NCBI RefSeq assembly: GCF_047496725.1
Contig: NC_132981.1
Coordinates: 3,485,001 to 3,549,000, forward strand
Origin: Anoplolepis gracilipes
Lineage: Eukaryota; Arthropoda; Insecta; Hymenoptera; Formicidae
Length of the DNA stretch: 64,000 bases
Direction: 5' to 3'
Of the stretch, positions 1 to 29,500 are shown one piece after another. The notes under the pieces were generated by a model. The model saw nothing but the letters and a program-made list of their open reading frames with translations. It was not told where the DNA came from and did no database searches. The stretch's first letter is position 1. Every line of letters begins with the position of its first letter. The position numbers were made by a program, and so were the translations under genes.

Positions 1-2454
1 TAAGTAAGAGACGCTGGAAGGATCAAACCTCCCGAGACCGCGGCTGGCAATAATGCCGTTAGGATATGATCTTGCTGTTTTATGAGAATACCCTTGGAAG
101 GTTAATAACGCTCTCCTCACATAGCGAAAATATTATCTGAATGAGGAAACTTTAGATAACTGCGAATCATCAAATAAATTTGTCTGAGACAATAGCCGGT
201 CGGAATATTAACCCTCCACCAGTGGACGTCAGGACTAATGATTCATATCTTAATAATGTTTTGTAAAACTCACTTAATAATATCGAAACAAATATTTCAT
301 GTGTGCACTATGTAAAACAGTAATAACTTTTATTTTGAAAATATTTTTTTTGTTTTAATTAAATATTTTTTCTTTTAATTGTCAAATAATATTTTTAAAA
401 AATAGAATATTTAAGAATATTATATATGTATATAAAGTTAAAATCCATTAAATAAAATTTTAATTTGGGACATGTATAAAAAAATGTACTATGAGTCAAA
501 AATTGATCCAACCTTTATGCATGAGGATTAAATCGCCCCGTAATATACATATTTGCATATTGGAGCACGTTAATATAATCCTATAATATATACGCGATAA
601 TTACTTGAATACTTCGATAACTCTCGACAACTTGCTCATTAATACAATCCTTTACCGTATATTTTTCTATTAACGATCTATATTAAACGATAGTTATACA
701 TAACGCTTTGTGATTTTTATCGTCTAACGGTGATAAACGCGGAGTGAGTTTCGTATTAAATCGTTAGTTACACGATAGGGGTCAGTTGATCATTCATTAA
801 TGTCAATTGTTCAGCTTTACGATCAACGTTTTATTTATTTTTTGAGGATTATTATATTAAACTTAATCACAAATATCTATTAAATGAGTTAAGTAATAAA
901 AATATAATAATATTTATAGTGAAATATATTTTGAAATTATTTAACATAAATTTTAAAAATGTTAGAAAACGGGACGTACATTTTCTAAAAAAAATGAAAA
1001 CAAAAGGTGACCTCAATACATAATACATAAGACTGATTCTGTGTTCTTTCTGTTTCTATGTGTGTGTATATGTATGTATGGAATAGCGAATTTCTTGTAT
1101 TGTGCTCCTATATTTCTTGTACGTAAATCATATAAATTGATACAACATCAAAAATGTACGGTCGCTCATAAAAAATCACTGAAGGAGATTTATAAAACAA
1201 AATATCGCTGTACATAAGGATCGATTTTCTCAGTCAGTTTTGCAGTCTATAAAAGTAAATTGAGATGCGGACCACGAGTAATAAAGGCAGATGTATCAGG
1301 TGCAGTCAGAAACGGATCCAAACTGGGCTTTGAGTCAGAGTTTCGATTTATTCCTGATATTCTTAATAAGAAAAAATGTTAAAGGTAAAGAAAAAACAAC
1401 GAAAGAAATCGAATATCAAATACAAGATGACTAAATAGCAAATAGGAGATATTTCTGTGCACTAGAATGTCTTTTGATTGCGATATCGGCAATTTAAAAT
1501 TAAAAATTTTCGCATACAGCTATATATATTTTTATGTTTAATATATAAAAAAATTAAACATCTAATAAATAAATTAAACAAATTATAATAAGTTTTATAT
1601 TACATTAATGTTTTAATAATACTATTTATATTAGCTTTCATGTTTGATAGGAAGATGAGAATAATAATTAATGAAATGTGTTCTTTTTTTTACGCTATAA
1701 TAAATTTCATCCTGATAATATACATACTTTGATAGCAGTGATTTCAATATAAAATACATAAAACATGGTTTTATGATCGCATCTTTTAATTCACATTACT
1801 ACAAAAACAGATACACTTGTATGGTAATATTTTAATAAAAATTCGATATTCAGCATGTACATTTTTAGATTTAAATATGAGTTGCAATATTTATTGATTA
1901 ACTTGAATATTATACATATATTTAATTATTTTATAATTCAGATATTGAAGAAGGTTTAATATAACAAGTTTTTTATTATTAGTAGTCTTGTCCTTTTCAT
2001 TCATTTTTCAGCTCTCTTTGTTCGCCAAGAAATTCTTACGACATACATAATTCATCATTGGATATACACGTAGATGTATTACATGCAATAGACACGAGAA
2101 CAATTCATATGCGCATTAACATAAAACATTGATCGAAAATAAATTGTTAATTTCCGTTGTTGCTCTGTAATTACGAGCTCGCAACAAAAGTGCACAATAA
2201 AAAAGCATTATGCCCGTATATTGATTTAAGAAAAACATAATATAGGAAAATATATAAAGCTGTCGTTGCATATTTATAACATACATTTTTGTTTGTTTTG
2301 TCCATTATTTAAATTATCAGTAATTTTTCAATTTATATTATATGAAATATTACGTGATTATGCATTTAAATAATTAAAAAAGATTATTATAAATTAATTA
2401 AGTTAAATTAAAAAATTATATTTAATTATGATAAATGAATTTAATTATAAATTA
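1..2454. other. AT-rich non-coding DNA, no gene seen
   Basis: No open frame here carries recognisable protein similarity. The first 235 bases are less AT-rich than what follows and hold short open stretches on both strands (about 35 codons at most), without a splice pattern or family I recognise. They could be the edge of something outside the window. The remainder is homopolymer-rich AT sequence. Confidence 0.5.
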
Positions 2455-2458
2455 AATT

Positions 2459-2909
2459 AATTTCGAAAATATTGTTTCAACTACATGAATTTCTATAGAT
2501 TAATTTTGCCAATGCTTTTATACGTATTTAAGATAAGAGTTGTTAAAAAGATTTAAATTATAGGTTTAATTATAGCACGAAATCAAAAAACGCTTGGCAA
2601 AGAGCGTTAACTAACTGTCTATCGGAGCAGAAAAACATGACAAGTCAGGCGAATAAATTAAAATTAAGTTTTAAAAATTATTTATAATAAAACAAGTTTT
2701 ATTAGAAATTAAATTATTTCTGAAAATATTGTTTTCGACTATTCACGAATTTCTACAGATTAATTCTGCTTGTGCTTTTACGTATATGAATTTGGAAATC
2801 GCAGAAATTTCATGGATTTGTAGGTTTAAATTAGAAATCAAAAAACACTTGGGAAGGGCGTCAACTAACTGTCTGTTAGGATGGAAAAAAAAATGACAAG
2901 TCGCACGAA
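2459..2909. repeat. Diverged tandem duplication, two copies of about 195 bp
   Basis: Copy A (about 2459-2652) and copy B (about 2714-2909) are in direct orientation with a spacing near 255 bp. Shared landmarks in order: GAAAATATTGTTT; GAATTTCTA(T/C)AGATTAATT; a GCTTTTA stretch followed by ACGTAT; TAGGTTTAA; AAATCAAAAAAC(G/A)CTTGG; AACTAACTGTCT; ATGACAAGTC. Differences are substitutions and small indels, so this is an old local duplication. Neither copy encodes a protein. Copy B runs into a less AT-rich patch (2910-3140). Confidence 0.85.
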
Positions 2910-3582
2910 ACTACATTTTGCCACAGAGAATCCGATCGGATAGAACGAATGGAATTCAATTTTACGGCACAATAGCGCTTACGCCGAGCGCGTACAAAGC
3001 GCGCGACAATGAAATAATCATAAGACGTACTTCGGTGGAAAGTAATCCTACATCAATGCTTCCCTGCTCCTCTCTTGAAAGACTCGAATCTCACCAAATC
3101 GCGCTGCGTCACAATAAATTTAATTTCGACGAACCCTAAGATGTAATTTCCGCCACTACCTCTTTATTTATTCATCTCCGCGATTCCGCAGCTCTTTCGC
3201 AAACTGTTCCTTAATTATATTGAATTTATTTGCACGCTGCTAAAGGTTCAATAAACTTATGTGCGATTTACTCATTTAATTTCAAATTAAAGCCTTTAAC
3301 GCATTTGCAATTTAACGATTAACAATTTTATATATTTGTCATAATATATTTGTAAATATAATATATTTATATATATTTACTATATACATATGAAAAAATT
3401 GAAAATTTATAACAATGCCATTTCTTTTCCACATCTTTGTTGTTTTTTGACATCTTTGTTAAAAAAGAATCGACTGAGAAACAGTCTATAAGATGATAAT
3501 ATTATATTGTGCTGAAGATCAACTAAAATTTAAATGTGAGTTTCCTTTTTCCGAAATATATAAAAGTAATAAAAAAAATATA
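2910..3582. other. Non-coding; mixed-composition patch then AT-rich DNA
   Basis: Positions 2910-3140 are noticeably richer in CG dinucleotides and contain a 73-codon open frame on the + strand (2918-3139) that resembles no family I know. Around it the composition returns to AT-rich with TATATA stretches near 3330-3390. I see no splice sites or motifs that would make this a gene. Confidence 0.4.
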
Positions 3583-4460
3583 AGACTTTTTATATACATA
3601 TAAGAGGAATATGAAAAGAATATCCTTCAAGCTTTTATCAAAATCAGTTGAAAATATTATACTTTGTATTTTACTCTGCGTGAAAAACAAAATTACCATT
3701 TCTATTTTTATTTGAGAAATAAAAAAAGAAAGAAAAGGAGAAAGATGATTCATTTATAAGAAATTTGATATTAAAATTTTAGACAATAGAGCGATCTATT
3801 TACGGAAAATTTGTTTGCATTATTTATCTCGAAATCACTTCTGTCGTATCTCGCGTACATTCGATCCTAAGATGAGGCCTAAAATCTCTGTGTCTCAACT
3901 TTATGAGACGGGAAACACCCTCGACAAGAAGCGGCCCAAAGCCAATTCCGTCCGATTTCACGGCTGTTCCATCACATCCGCTTAGTCTCACCGGGACGAT
4001 ACAAAGTGGTTCTATTTGACTCAAACATCTTCCTTCCCTTTACCGTAATTTAAACCGAATTGCAGGAAAATGAGCAGCGTTAGCAAAACTTGCCACGTGC
4101 ACCGGATTTAGATATACCGTTTGCGATTTTTTTAATCGTACTTTATGACTTACACTTTTTTAGCGGCGAAATGCTTCTGCTACCCATAAACCTTTTCTAC
4201 TAAAGTATCGATTTAATATTATACTGAAGCTTAGCTGGAATTTAAATTTGTGTATTTCTTTTTCTTTTTTTGTTTTTGACAAATAACTTTTTATATAGGT
4301 ATATAAGGGAGATATATAAAAGGAGATAAGGGAAAAGAGAGGAAAAAAGAATGTCCTCTAACTTTTTTATTAAGTTGAAAATTTTTTATTCTGTATTTTA
4401 CTCTGTGTGAGACAAAACTAGTATTTTTATTTTTATTTTTATTTAAAAAAAGAGATAGAT
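3583..4460. repeat. Pair of diverged direct repeats about 700 bp apart
   Basis: Copy A (about 3583-3720) and copy B (about 4285-4450) share, in the same order, a CTTTTTATATA start, a purine-rich middle, GAAT(A/G)TCCT, TTATTAAGTTGAAAA-like text, the strongest block TTTTACTCTG(C/T)GTGA, and a tail of repeated ATTTTTATTTTTATT. The intervening 560 bp are less AT-rich and contain a 66-codon open frame on the minus strand (3824-4024) with no recognisable similarity. The arrangement could be a small element with long terminal direct repeats or a simple local duplication. Confidence 0.6.
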
Positions 4461-5476
4461 AATTTATTTAAATCTGCATATAAATATTTTCTGATTTTAT
4501 CATTTTAGAAAATATAAAATGTAAGCTTTTTTTTATATCCTTATTTGTCCCATTAATACTAATATTAGATATGTCATCAATTACAACAAATCTGAATTTA
4601 CACACAAAATCATTCCTTTTATTAATTTATAAAATTATTAATCTTATATTATTATTCTTACAATGCTATATTCTTAAACGAAAATATAATATGTTAGGTA
4701 ACTGTACATTGACGTAAACTGCTCGTTATTAATAGTGACTGACAATGAGATAATCTGATTTTCGCGAAAGGAAGAATAGATATGCATCAAGACATACTTC
4801 ACAATTCGGTCTCGAAATTTTATTCTCGTATCATTGAGGAAAACTGAGGCGCGCGCGCACAAGCAACACCGGCGTTGTAATACGGACCGACGGATAATTT
4901 GAAACCCGATAATCGATGCCTTCCACCGACAGGAGCCCTGCACACAAGATATCGCCGACACATCCGCGCCGAGAAAATATTTATACGGAAGTGAGTGCGT
5001 CGAGTGGATGGCGCGCGCGTCTTAGTCGCATCGGGGTATCGCATTTTCATCTTCACCTATATAGCCGACATTCTGGGAGATTCACCGTTCCCGAGCTTCG
5101 ACATCCGACCAATTTCCACCTTTTCCACCTTCGTTCTATCTTTAACCGCGATGACGCACATCTCCTTCGTCCCTTCGCACACGGACCTGGTATTTTATTG
5201 TTAGCTCTTCGCCGCATCACCAGCAGAAATGCAATTTCGTGGTGCATCTCACTCGGCCCGAATTGTCGAGTACGTATTCTCGATCGCTTAAAGCACGAAG
5301 TCGAACGTATAACCCTCTATTTGTCATCGTGATTCCTCTCTCCGAGAGTACCTACAGCGCTTATTGTCATACAGTACGCTCATCATATCGTTCATGAAGA
5401 CACATTTGTACGTCCAAGCAATTGTACGCCATGCACAATTCGTCTTTGCTGTATCCTTTATTTATATAACCGGATA

Positions 5477-5477
<1 letters not shown>
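4461..5477. other. CpG-rich patch at about 4840-5340, no gene recognised
   Basis: After AT-rich DNA to about 4840, the next 500 bp are rich in CG dinucleotides (GCGCGCGCAC, GGCGCGCGCG). Several frames are open at once on both strands, the longest 138 codons on + (4916-5332). Simultaneous opening of overlapping frames is what scarce stop codons in CG-rich DNA produce. None has a recognisable domain. It could be a promoter or an unmethylated regulatory patch. Confidence 0.4.

Positions 5478-5530
<53 letters not shown>
5478..5530. repeat. (GA)n microsatellite, imperfect
   Basis: About 50 bp of GA/AG dinucleotide repeat with an early AAA interruption, ending in AGGGGAGGAGA. The open frames reading through it are low-complexity artefacts. 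Confidence 0.95.
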
Positions 5531-22576
<17,046 letters not shown>

Positions 22577-22854
22577 TTACATAAAATCTCGCAATTAAAT
22601 AAATTAAAATATATGCATTATATAATTTTATCTTCGCAGAATAAATTACACCAGTTTTGAAATAAGAGTATTATAATATTTATAATTTATATCACGAATA
22701 CATCACGATAATTTGAATAAAGTTAACTCATTATGAAATAGTTTACATACAATCTCACAATTAAATAAATGAAACTATATGCATTATATAATAATTTTAT
22801 CTTTGTAGAGTAAATTACAATTTTAAAATAAGAGTATTATCTATAATTTATATC
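22577..22854. repeat. Tandem duplication, two copies of about 115 bp
   Basis: Copy A (22577-22693) and copy B (22743-22854) start with TTACATA(A/C)AATCTC and share GCAATTAAATAAAT-like text, ATATGCATTATATAAT, ATTTTATCTT, AATTACA, AAATAAGAGTATTAT and ATAATTTATATC in the same order. Spacing is 166 bp. The copies differ by a few substitutions and small indels, so they look younger than the duplication at 2.5 kb. Neither copy is coding. Confidence 0.85.
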
Positions 22855-25800
22855 CAAAATATGTGTATGCATTTGTAAATTTTTATTGAAACATGAGGTA
22901 TTTTTGCACATAAATATTCTCACTGTAGGCACTATTTTTACCGTATTTTAATACTCTTTTTTTTTTTTTTTTTAAGATTTATCTTTAGTGCATTTCCTCC
23001 TATTCTTTCTCATTGCGAAATTATTTAGCTGCACTTTCATATTTCTTTGTAATGAATATGAAAATAGTTTGTAGCATTCAGATTCGAGAGCATTAGTTTA
23101 ACCGCGATTTTTATCAATCATATCTATCTACGCGAAATTAGAAAAAATGTTTTTCTGTTTACAATGCTCGCATACACAATTTTGCAGTGCAGTCTTTGTC
23201 TAAAAATTTCATTTCATAGTAACGTCATGGAGTACATCATATTTAAAGAAATTAAATAAAAACAAAAAATAGAAACGGGTTAAAGTAAAAAACAGTTGTT
23301 TTCTCTATTTTAAAAAAATTAAATTATACAGATTACACGATGAATGTTATATTAAGACCGCAGATTACTATTTCATAATTTTTGAACACAATATTTTCAA
23401 CAAAAAAATATCAATTGATATTATATATAATATATAAATTATATGACGCATATTTTTATTTTAACGCTTTTTTTGCATACTATTGTTTTACATTCATGCG
23501 TGAATAAAATAAAAAAAGTTTTTATCAAAAATAATTTCTCCTAAATTTTCTGATAATAATTCTTTTCATATAATCTCTATAACAAAAAAATACGATACAA
23601 AATTATATATTCTTTCCAACTCAATAAGAATGTAATCTGCGTTAATTTTGTTTTAATTTTCTCAATAGCTAATAATTAGGCCTTCCGATAAACGCAGGAG
23701 TACCTAGGTACTTAAGTGTTCACAATTAGTGCTTCGCAGATCGATGGAATAAGCCAGACATTATCGTATCGATATCCATTGGTATATCATATCGCTATCG
23801 ACGGTACCTCTGGTCATACACACCGTTGTTTGTCGAACAAACAAGTACTAATCACGGAATTGACTCACGTCCTTGGCATTCAAACATCCCGATTTTCAGC
23901 ATCAAAATTTCGAACTCGACTGTCAGTGAAATCTGACTAACTGCAGTTTGGAACTGAATGCAATCGGTCAACATCTGCACAATGAACAAGAACGTTTATT
24001 GTTGCTCCAACATAGTGCATGTACAATTGTGCGTAGCGTAAATGTGTGATTAAACTGTCAAAGAGAAAGAGAAAGAGAGAGAGAAGTTGCTCCTGAAATT
24101 TGCATAGTAATTGTGTCATGAAATCGTGAAATGTTATGAAATTGGAACCTTTATGTATATATATATATATATATTTCTAAAATCTTCATACGTAGAAAAA
24201 AAATTCATTTATTGTATTTTTTGGGGGGGCAGGGGTTTTCTCATTAATTTTCTTAGATTATTTATATTTTGCAGAAAAAGAGAGATATTAATATCTTTAA
24301 AAAAATTATTACGTATTTAAAAATTTGGTAAAAATGATGCATTGTAGCGCCAACATAAAATCGGCCTGCATTTTTACTCAAGTTGACAGATTATTGGTAT
24401 ATTGATTACCAGGATGCAAGAGTACACGGGCGGAAAATATTGGAAACTGAAACCAAGGCAAGAGCTTGCAAAATACATACGTTGCACTCGATGAAAAAGG
24501 TTTCAAGCACAATGGCTTCCTAAAAAAAAATCACTATACCCAGTAAAATTGCATCTTAATTTACGATATTTCACATCTTTATACTTCAATGTACATGGAG
24601 CTGAAAATTGAGTCTTACATAGAAGAGACCTTCCAACAAATTGATATTGTCTTATTACAAATAAAAAGAAGTCTGATCGAAATAAGAAAAAATTTTTGTC
24701 TAAATAATAGTGAAGTGTATATATATATATATGTATATATAAATATTTAATTATTTTCTGCAAAGACTTAGTGCGTACTTTACTAAAGTTTTGGAATCAT
24801 TTTTATTAATCATCAAAACAATTATCAATCTATTCGACATCTTGGCCATTGTAAAAAGAAGATTCTCAATCATTAAAAAAAATAGGATCGATTTTACTTA
24901 AAATTTAATAGATCGACTTTCGTTCTGCTCTAATATACAACGATTTTTCTATTTAAGGAAAACAAAGTGTCATTGCTTCGCTTAAAAAGCGTCGTCATAA
25001 AGCGCTGTTTTGTATGTCAAAGTAGTCCAAGAACATCCGGGTCTCAGCCTCGCACCGCGTATGCTCTCATTTGAAATTTTGCGCAATTTAAGCGTATCGT
25101 TATCGTCTCTCGGGGGGTGGTCTGTATGTGCATCCAGTATGCATGCATAATGCATGTAGCTTTATCTAGCCGAGCGCATAGGCCGTATCCGCGGCCTAGG
25201 CGTCGATCAATGACTGGCATTGGTCGATATATTAATCTAGCGTGCAGTTTGCCTGCATATACGCTTCTCGTATCTGAAGACTCACGGTTTTCTTGCATGC
25301 ATCGCGACAGAATGCGAGATGCGACGTCTGGAAAAATATCGGCCGAGGCCATTTCCCTCGCTCTCGATCGAGAGAGTTCGTCGATCATGTCGTCTTGTAT
25401 CTCCATTTGTCTTGAGATTTTCGACATTTTCGACGACAACAATACGAGATACGAACGACATTAGCAAGATAGAGCTGCTCGCACGAACAGCTATGCGAAT
25501 CATGCAAAATGAGATACACATACCTGTCGGTGAAAGCGCGGAATTCGGTAATATTTTTTTTACGGTTTTACAGTTTTCGTTAGACGCATACTGGTACCGA
25601 TGAAAAAAATAACAACCAACAATGTTCGTAGTTTTAGCAAACTACCCGCGGTTGTGACAAGTGCATCGTAAATATTGTCACGTTCTACATAACTATATTT
25701 TGCGACAACAAATATCGCTCAAATAACGCGAATATTTTATTAGACTCGTTCCTCTCTCTTCCTCTTTCATCTTCTCTCTATATTTTCCTATTATTAAATT

Positions 25801-26344
25801 TCTATTGACATTAAAGACGAGTTGCAAACAAATTTAAAACACTTTAATATTGAATATTGTAATATAAAAAAAAAAAAAAAAAAAAAATAGCACAGAGAGA
25901 ATTAAATTTAAATACCAGCTCGTGTATAAATATATTTGCGCTTTTGAACATTAACTTTTATGTCATTTTCTTTTTCTTCTCTCTCGTTTTCTTCAGCCTG
26001 TCTCGAATCTGGAGTCGTATTTTATCGCCTTTATTATCGATTGCGAGAGAATGTAGGCCGAATTGCGAAGTGGCCAACTCGGTCGCATCTCTCGGATCGG
26101 CCGGTGCGACTCTCGTCGCAAGTGCCTCGAACGCGAATGTCCGCCCGCTGTTACATATTCGCGGCCGATGCATGACGTGCGTGCTAAGGCGGAAATTCCG
26201 TGTACGATCGATGGATCGCATCTACCGTTTGGCTCTGTCAACAACGGACCCGATCGGTCCCTGTTCGCACACATTTCACGCCCACGCCCGATGATACCCC
26301 GATTTAATCAGGCATGTTACTTACCACCGGCAAATATATACGTA

Positions 26345-26347
<3 letters not shown>
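22855..26347. other. Non-coding stretch with two CpG-rich patches
   Basis: Positions 22855-25030 are AT-rich without a gene; they include GA- and TA-dinucleotide runs at about 24060-24085, 24155-24174 and 24717-24740, and a G run near 24222. CpG-rich patches at about 25030-25545 and 26000-26310 have four or five overlapping open frames on both strands, the longest 132 codons on the minus strand (25044-25442). None shows a known domain. The multi-frame openness points to CG composition, not a gene. The patches may be regulatory or 5' untranslated DNA. Confidence 0.4.

Positions 26348-26393
<46 letters not shown>
26348..26393. repeat. (AT)n microsatellite
   Basis: Pure AT dinucleotide repeat of about 46 bp flanked by CGTATGC and GCTGGCC. 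Frames rich in Tyr-Ile across it are artefacts. Confidence 0.95.
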
Positions 26394-26395
<2 letters not shown>

Positions 26396-26435
26396 TGGCC
26401 GGTGCATCCATGCATATGATGGCGGCAAAAGCCTC

Positions 26436-26586
26436 CTACGAATGCGTGATGTAATTGAATCGGCAGAAAGAGACCCGTCACGAATGAATAAATGATATAT
26501 CCAGCGGACAAAATCAGTCACACGCACACTACTCGTACGAACAAATGGTGTAATTGAATTGGCAAAAGAGAGACGCGAATAAATCG
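26436..26586. repeat. Short direct repeat, two copies of about 55 bp
   Basis: Copy A (about 26436-26494) and copy B (about 26534-26586) share TACGAA, then G(A/G)TGTAATTGAAT(C/T)GGCA, then AAAGAGA, then CGAAT and AATAAAT in order. It sits in a CpG-rich patch next to the AT microsatellite, so it may be a small local duplication or two copies of a regulatory unit. Confidence 0.6.
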
Positions 26587-26590
26587 CGGA

Positions 26591-29500
26591 TGTGCTTGCC
26601 GGGAACAGTCGGGTTGTTGACTCGGCGCTTCGCGGTTCGTTAGGCCTCATCGGGTTTGCAATTTCCGACAAATCTCTCGCGACAGAATATTTTGAATATA
26701 TCGAAATATGCATTTCGCTCACTCTGTGCTTATTTCTTCGCGTTCGTGCGACAGAGACAGATGCTTATTCATACAAAATAATAAAAATAAAAATAATTCA
26801 GCTTTGAAAACATCGGTGTGAAAAGTAAATACATCGAATAAATGTAATCGGTCTTTAAAGAAAAATCAAATATCTACGCAGCTGTTTGCAACGAAAAATT
26901 AGAGACATTCCTCTCGCGTGTTTCTTTCGACGTGGATTCATTAATTTATGGATATTTGTGATTTTGTGCGGATACATGACTTATAAGTCACGATTATTTT
27001 ATTAAAATTAAAGATAAGTGTTATATCTGTTCAAAATTATTGGAGCGTATTAATCTACATGTTTCTAGTAGATCTCTTTGCAAACATAATCAATTAATCA
27101 TATATGTTTGCTGGCAAATATTTTCTGAGCGTTTATTGATTTTTTTTTTACACAAACTTAAATTCAATTTAAAAAAGGTTTCTTTGTCAAGTAGCCTAAT
27201 ATCATACGCATTTATTATAATTCATCAATTTCTTCTGAATGATTCATATCAATTTAATGTTTATTGTTAACTATGTAGAGTACATTTTTCTTGTTGAATT
27301 TGATTAAATAAATAAAATTGACGCGCACAATTTTCAGTTGAACCGAAAAGTTTACGACTTTTAAGCAGCTGTCACTACGCGCACGATCGTGATTCCTTAA
27401 TGCGTCCTTCGTTCGTTCGTGACAAAAACAGGGCGCGAATTTCCTTCCTGACGAAGTAGGCGTACCGAGTTTGTAATCCGGCAAAGTTCGAAGCTACGAA
27501 GTTCCTACGTCGCCATTAGTTTCGATCTTCTCACGTGACATTAGTCACGTCGCGCTTTCGCTAATATTGCCCTCGTCTCTCCGTTTTACTCGTATTTCTC
27601 GAAGTTTTCAGGATGACGTATTTAACGAACAAAATTCTCGACCATGCGTCGTACATGATTTATTGTTTATAGCTATAATTTATTAATACTTGAACGCAAT
27701 CTCGCTGCTTCCAGCGACCAAAATTATTGCTCGGCGTTTCTTTTATCGAGGATGTCACCAAATTAATGATATTCGGGTCGAGCGTATCTCACGTTTTTAG
27801 AAATTCACCCCAGTCTTGATATACTTTTTATAAGAGTGCGAATTTCCCCGGGAGATTTCCTTTATTTAGGTCGGAGGAAGATATATGCTATATCATAGAT
27901 AAGCATTATCGAACCCAAAGTTGAAGATTGAGGGAAAGATGTTTGATACATAACTTTCGAGCGATTGTAGTCGTAAGCTGATACCGCGATTCTTCCCGGC
28001 AACGAGTAATACCTACCTTGTTACCGTGTTCATGCGATTTATGCGATAAGCGTTTTATAATCAAGATTTATAAAACATCGTGAAAAATAAGTATAATAAA
28101 ATTGTAAAATGTTAAATAGAATTTTTTCGAAATGAAAATTTCAATATATTTCATAAGATTGAATTCTATAACTTCTCGAAATGTTGGTGACGAATTTTAG
28201 TAGGTGAGTTAGTAGGTGTTAGAATTCAAACACTTTGTACATTATCCCTCAAGTGATGGATAAGGATTTGCGTAATCAAACTTGACGAAATGGAATGGAA
28301 AGAAGAGTTTTCGTCAATATTCCTTTCGATGGAGGAAAAGAGGACTCTTCACACAAATTACATAGTCAATATCGCTGATCAGATTAAGAATGTCATTCGT
28401 GACGCGCATGCTAATCTTTCATATTACATTAAGTATTTCTGACAAATCTTCGTGCTTTTATCTTTCTTAACTTCCTTAATATTATTATTCGTTACTTCTG
28501 CACAATATTTTGTTACATCAGTTTTCATAAACTTATGCACAAACTTTTTAATTACAATGGATAATTGAAAAATTTCAAAGTATCTTTATTATAAAAGAAA
28601 TCTCCGTCTCTTGTAACATTATTTTTTCGAAGCTTATGTCAAGATTATAATCAAACGATATTATCTTTTAATACTAATATAATAATCTGTTCTTTAGCGA
28701 GCCTTTATAGACAAACTCTTCGAAATCGTGTGCCTTGAATTACGAAGGAAGTTCATGCTGAAGGATTTATTACCGAGGGAAGAAAGTGTTTTACCAGCGT
28801 TTCTCGTTTTATTGGAACTCGAAATTCTACGACGCTTTCTCCCCCGCTTTCTTTTTTCCTCTTTTGGTGAAAATTTTACTAAGATCATTAAATTCCGCGC
28901 TTATACAAAGTAAGGAGATTTTAAAAGCGAGCTCGTGGTCGCAAAACGCAAAGACCGAACGGCAAAGGAGTTTTCAAACGTTTCAGACCGAACTTTCATT
29001 CCACGAGCGAGCATTGAATTATGCAAGCGACGTCACTTCATCGTAACTTCGTCTCATTAACATTCGAGAATGTTCCGTGTGCTCGATTTAGCAATATGCC
29101 CGGGCAATAAACCCGCGTATCTGGACGCGCGAATAGTTAATTGATAGCGATAGGATTTCATTATCCGAGTGTCGAGCCATTTATTTTCGGCGCGGCCCAA
29201 GTCCGCCGGATCGATAGGAGAATTTAGTTGAATATCACGAGAAAATGGAGCGTTGCATTTCGCGGCGGATAAAGTCCCGAAGTCTCTCGAGATATCGCGA
29301 TAGTCGGCAAACAGTTAATAAACAGCATTATCGTCGATCAAACTCTTGATGGAACTTAACAGCCCGCTATCGTTTTACGTTCAGTAGTCATGCATTTTAG
29401 ATTCGCGCTCGTGCAATATTATTACTTACATATTAAAGGACTTCATCGAAGTAGTAACTTGGAAACTAACTTGGAAAAGCGTTACGCGAAAGGACTTAAA

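Noticed and set aside
1..245. Short open stretches at the window start, considered as the end of an upstream gene
   Set aside because: About 35 codons at most on either strand, no recognised similarity and no way to see the neighbouring sequence.
25044..25442. 132-codon open frame on the minus strand in a CpG-rich patch
   Set aside because: Several other frames on both strands are open over the same bases, as expected where CG content removes stop codons. No domain or splice context is seen.
26317..26722. Overlapping frames on both strands through the AT repeat at 26.35 kb
   Set aside because: Partly a dinucleotide repeat translation and partly CG-rich openness. No recognisable protein.
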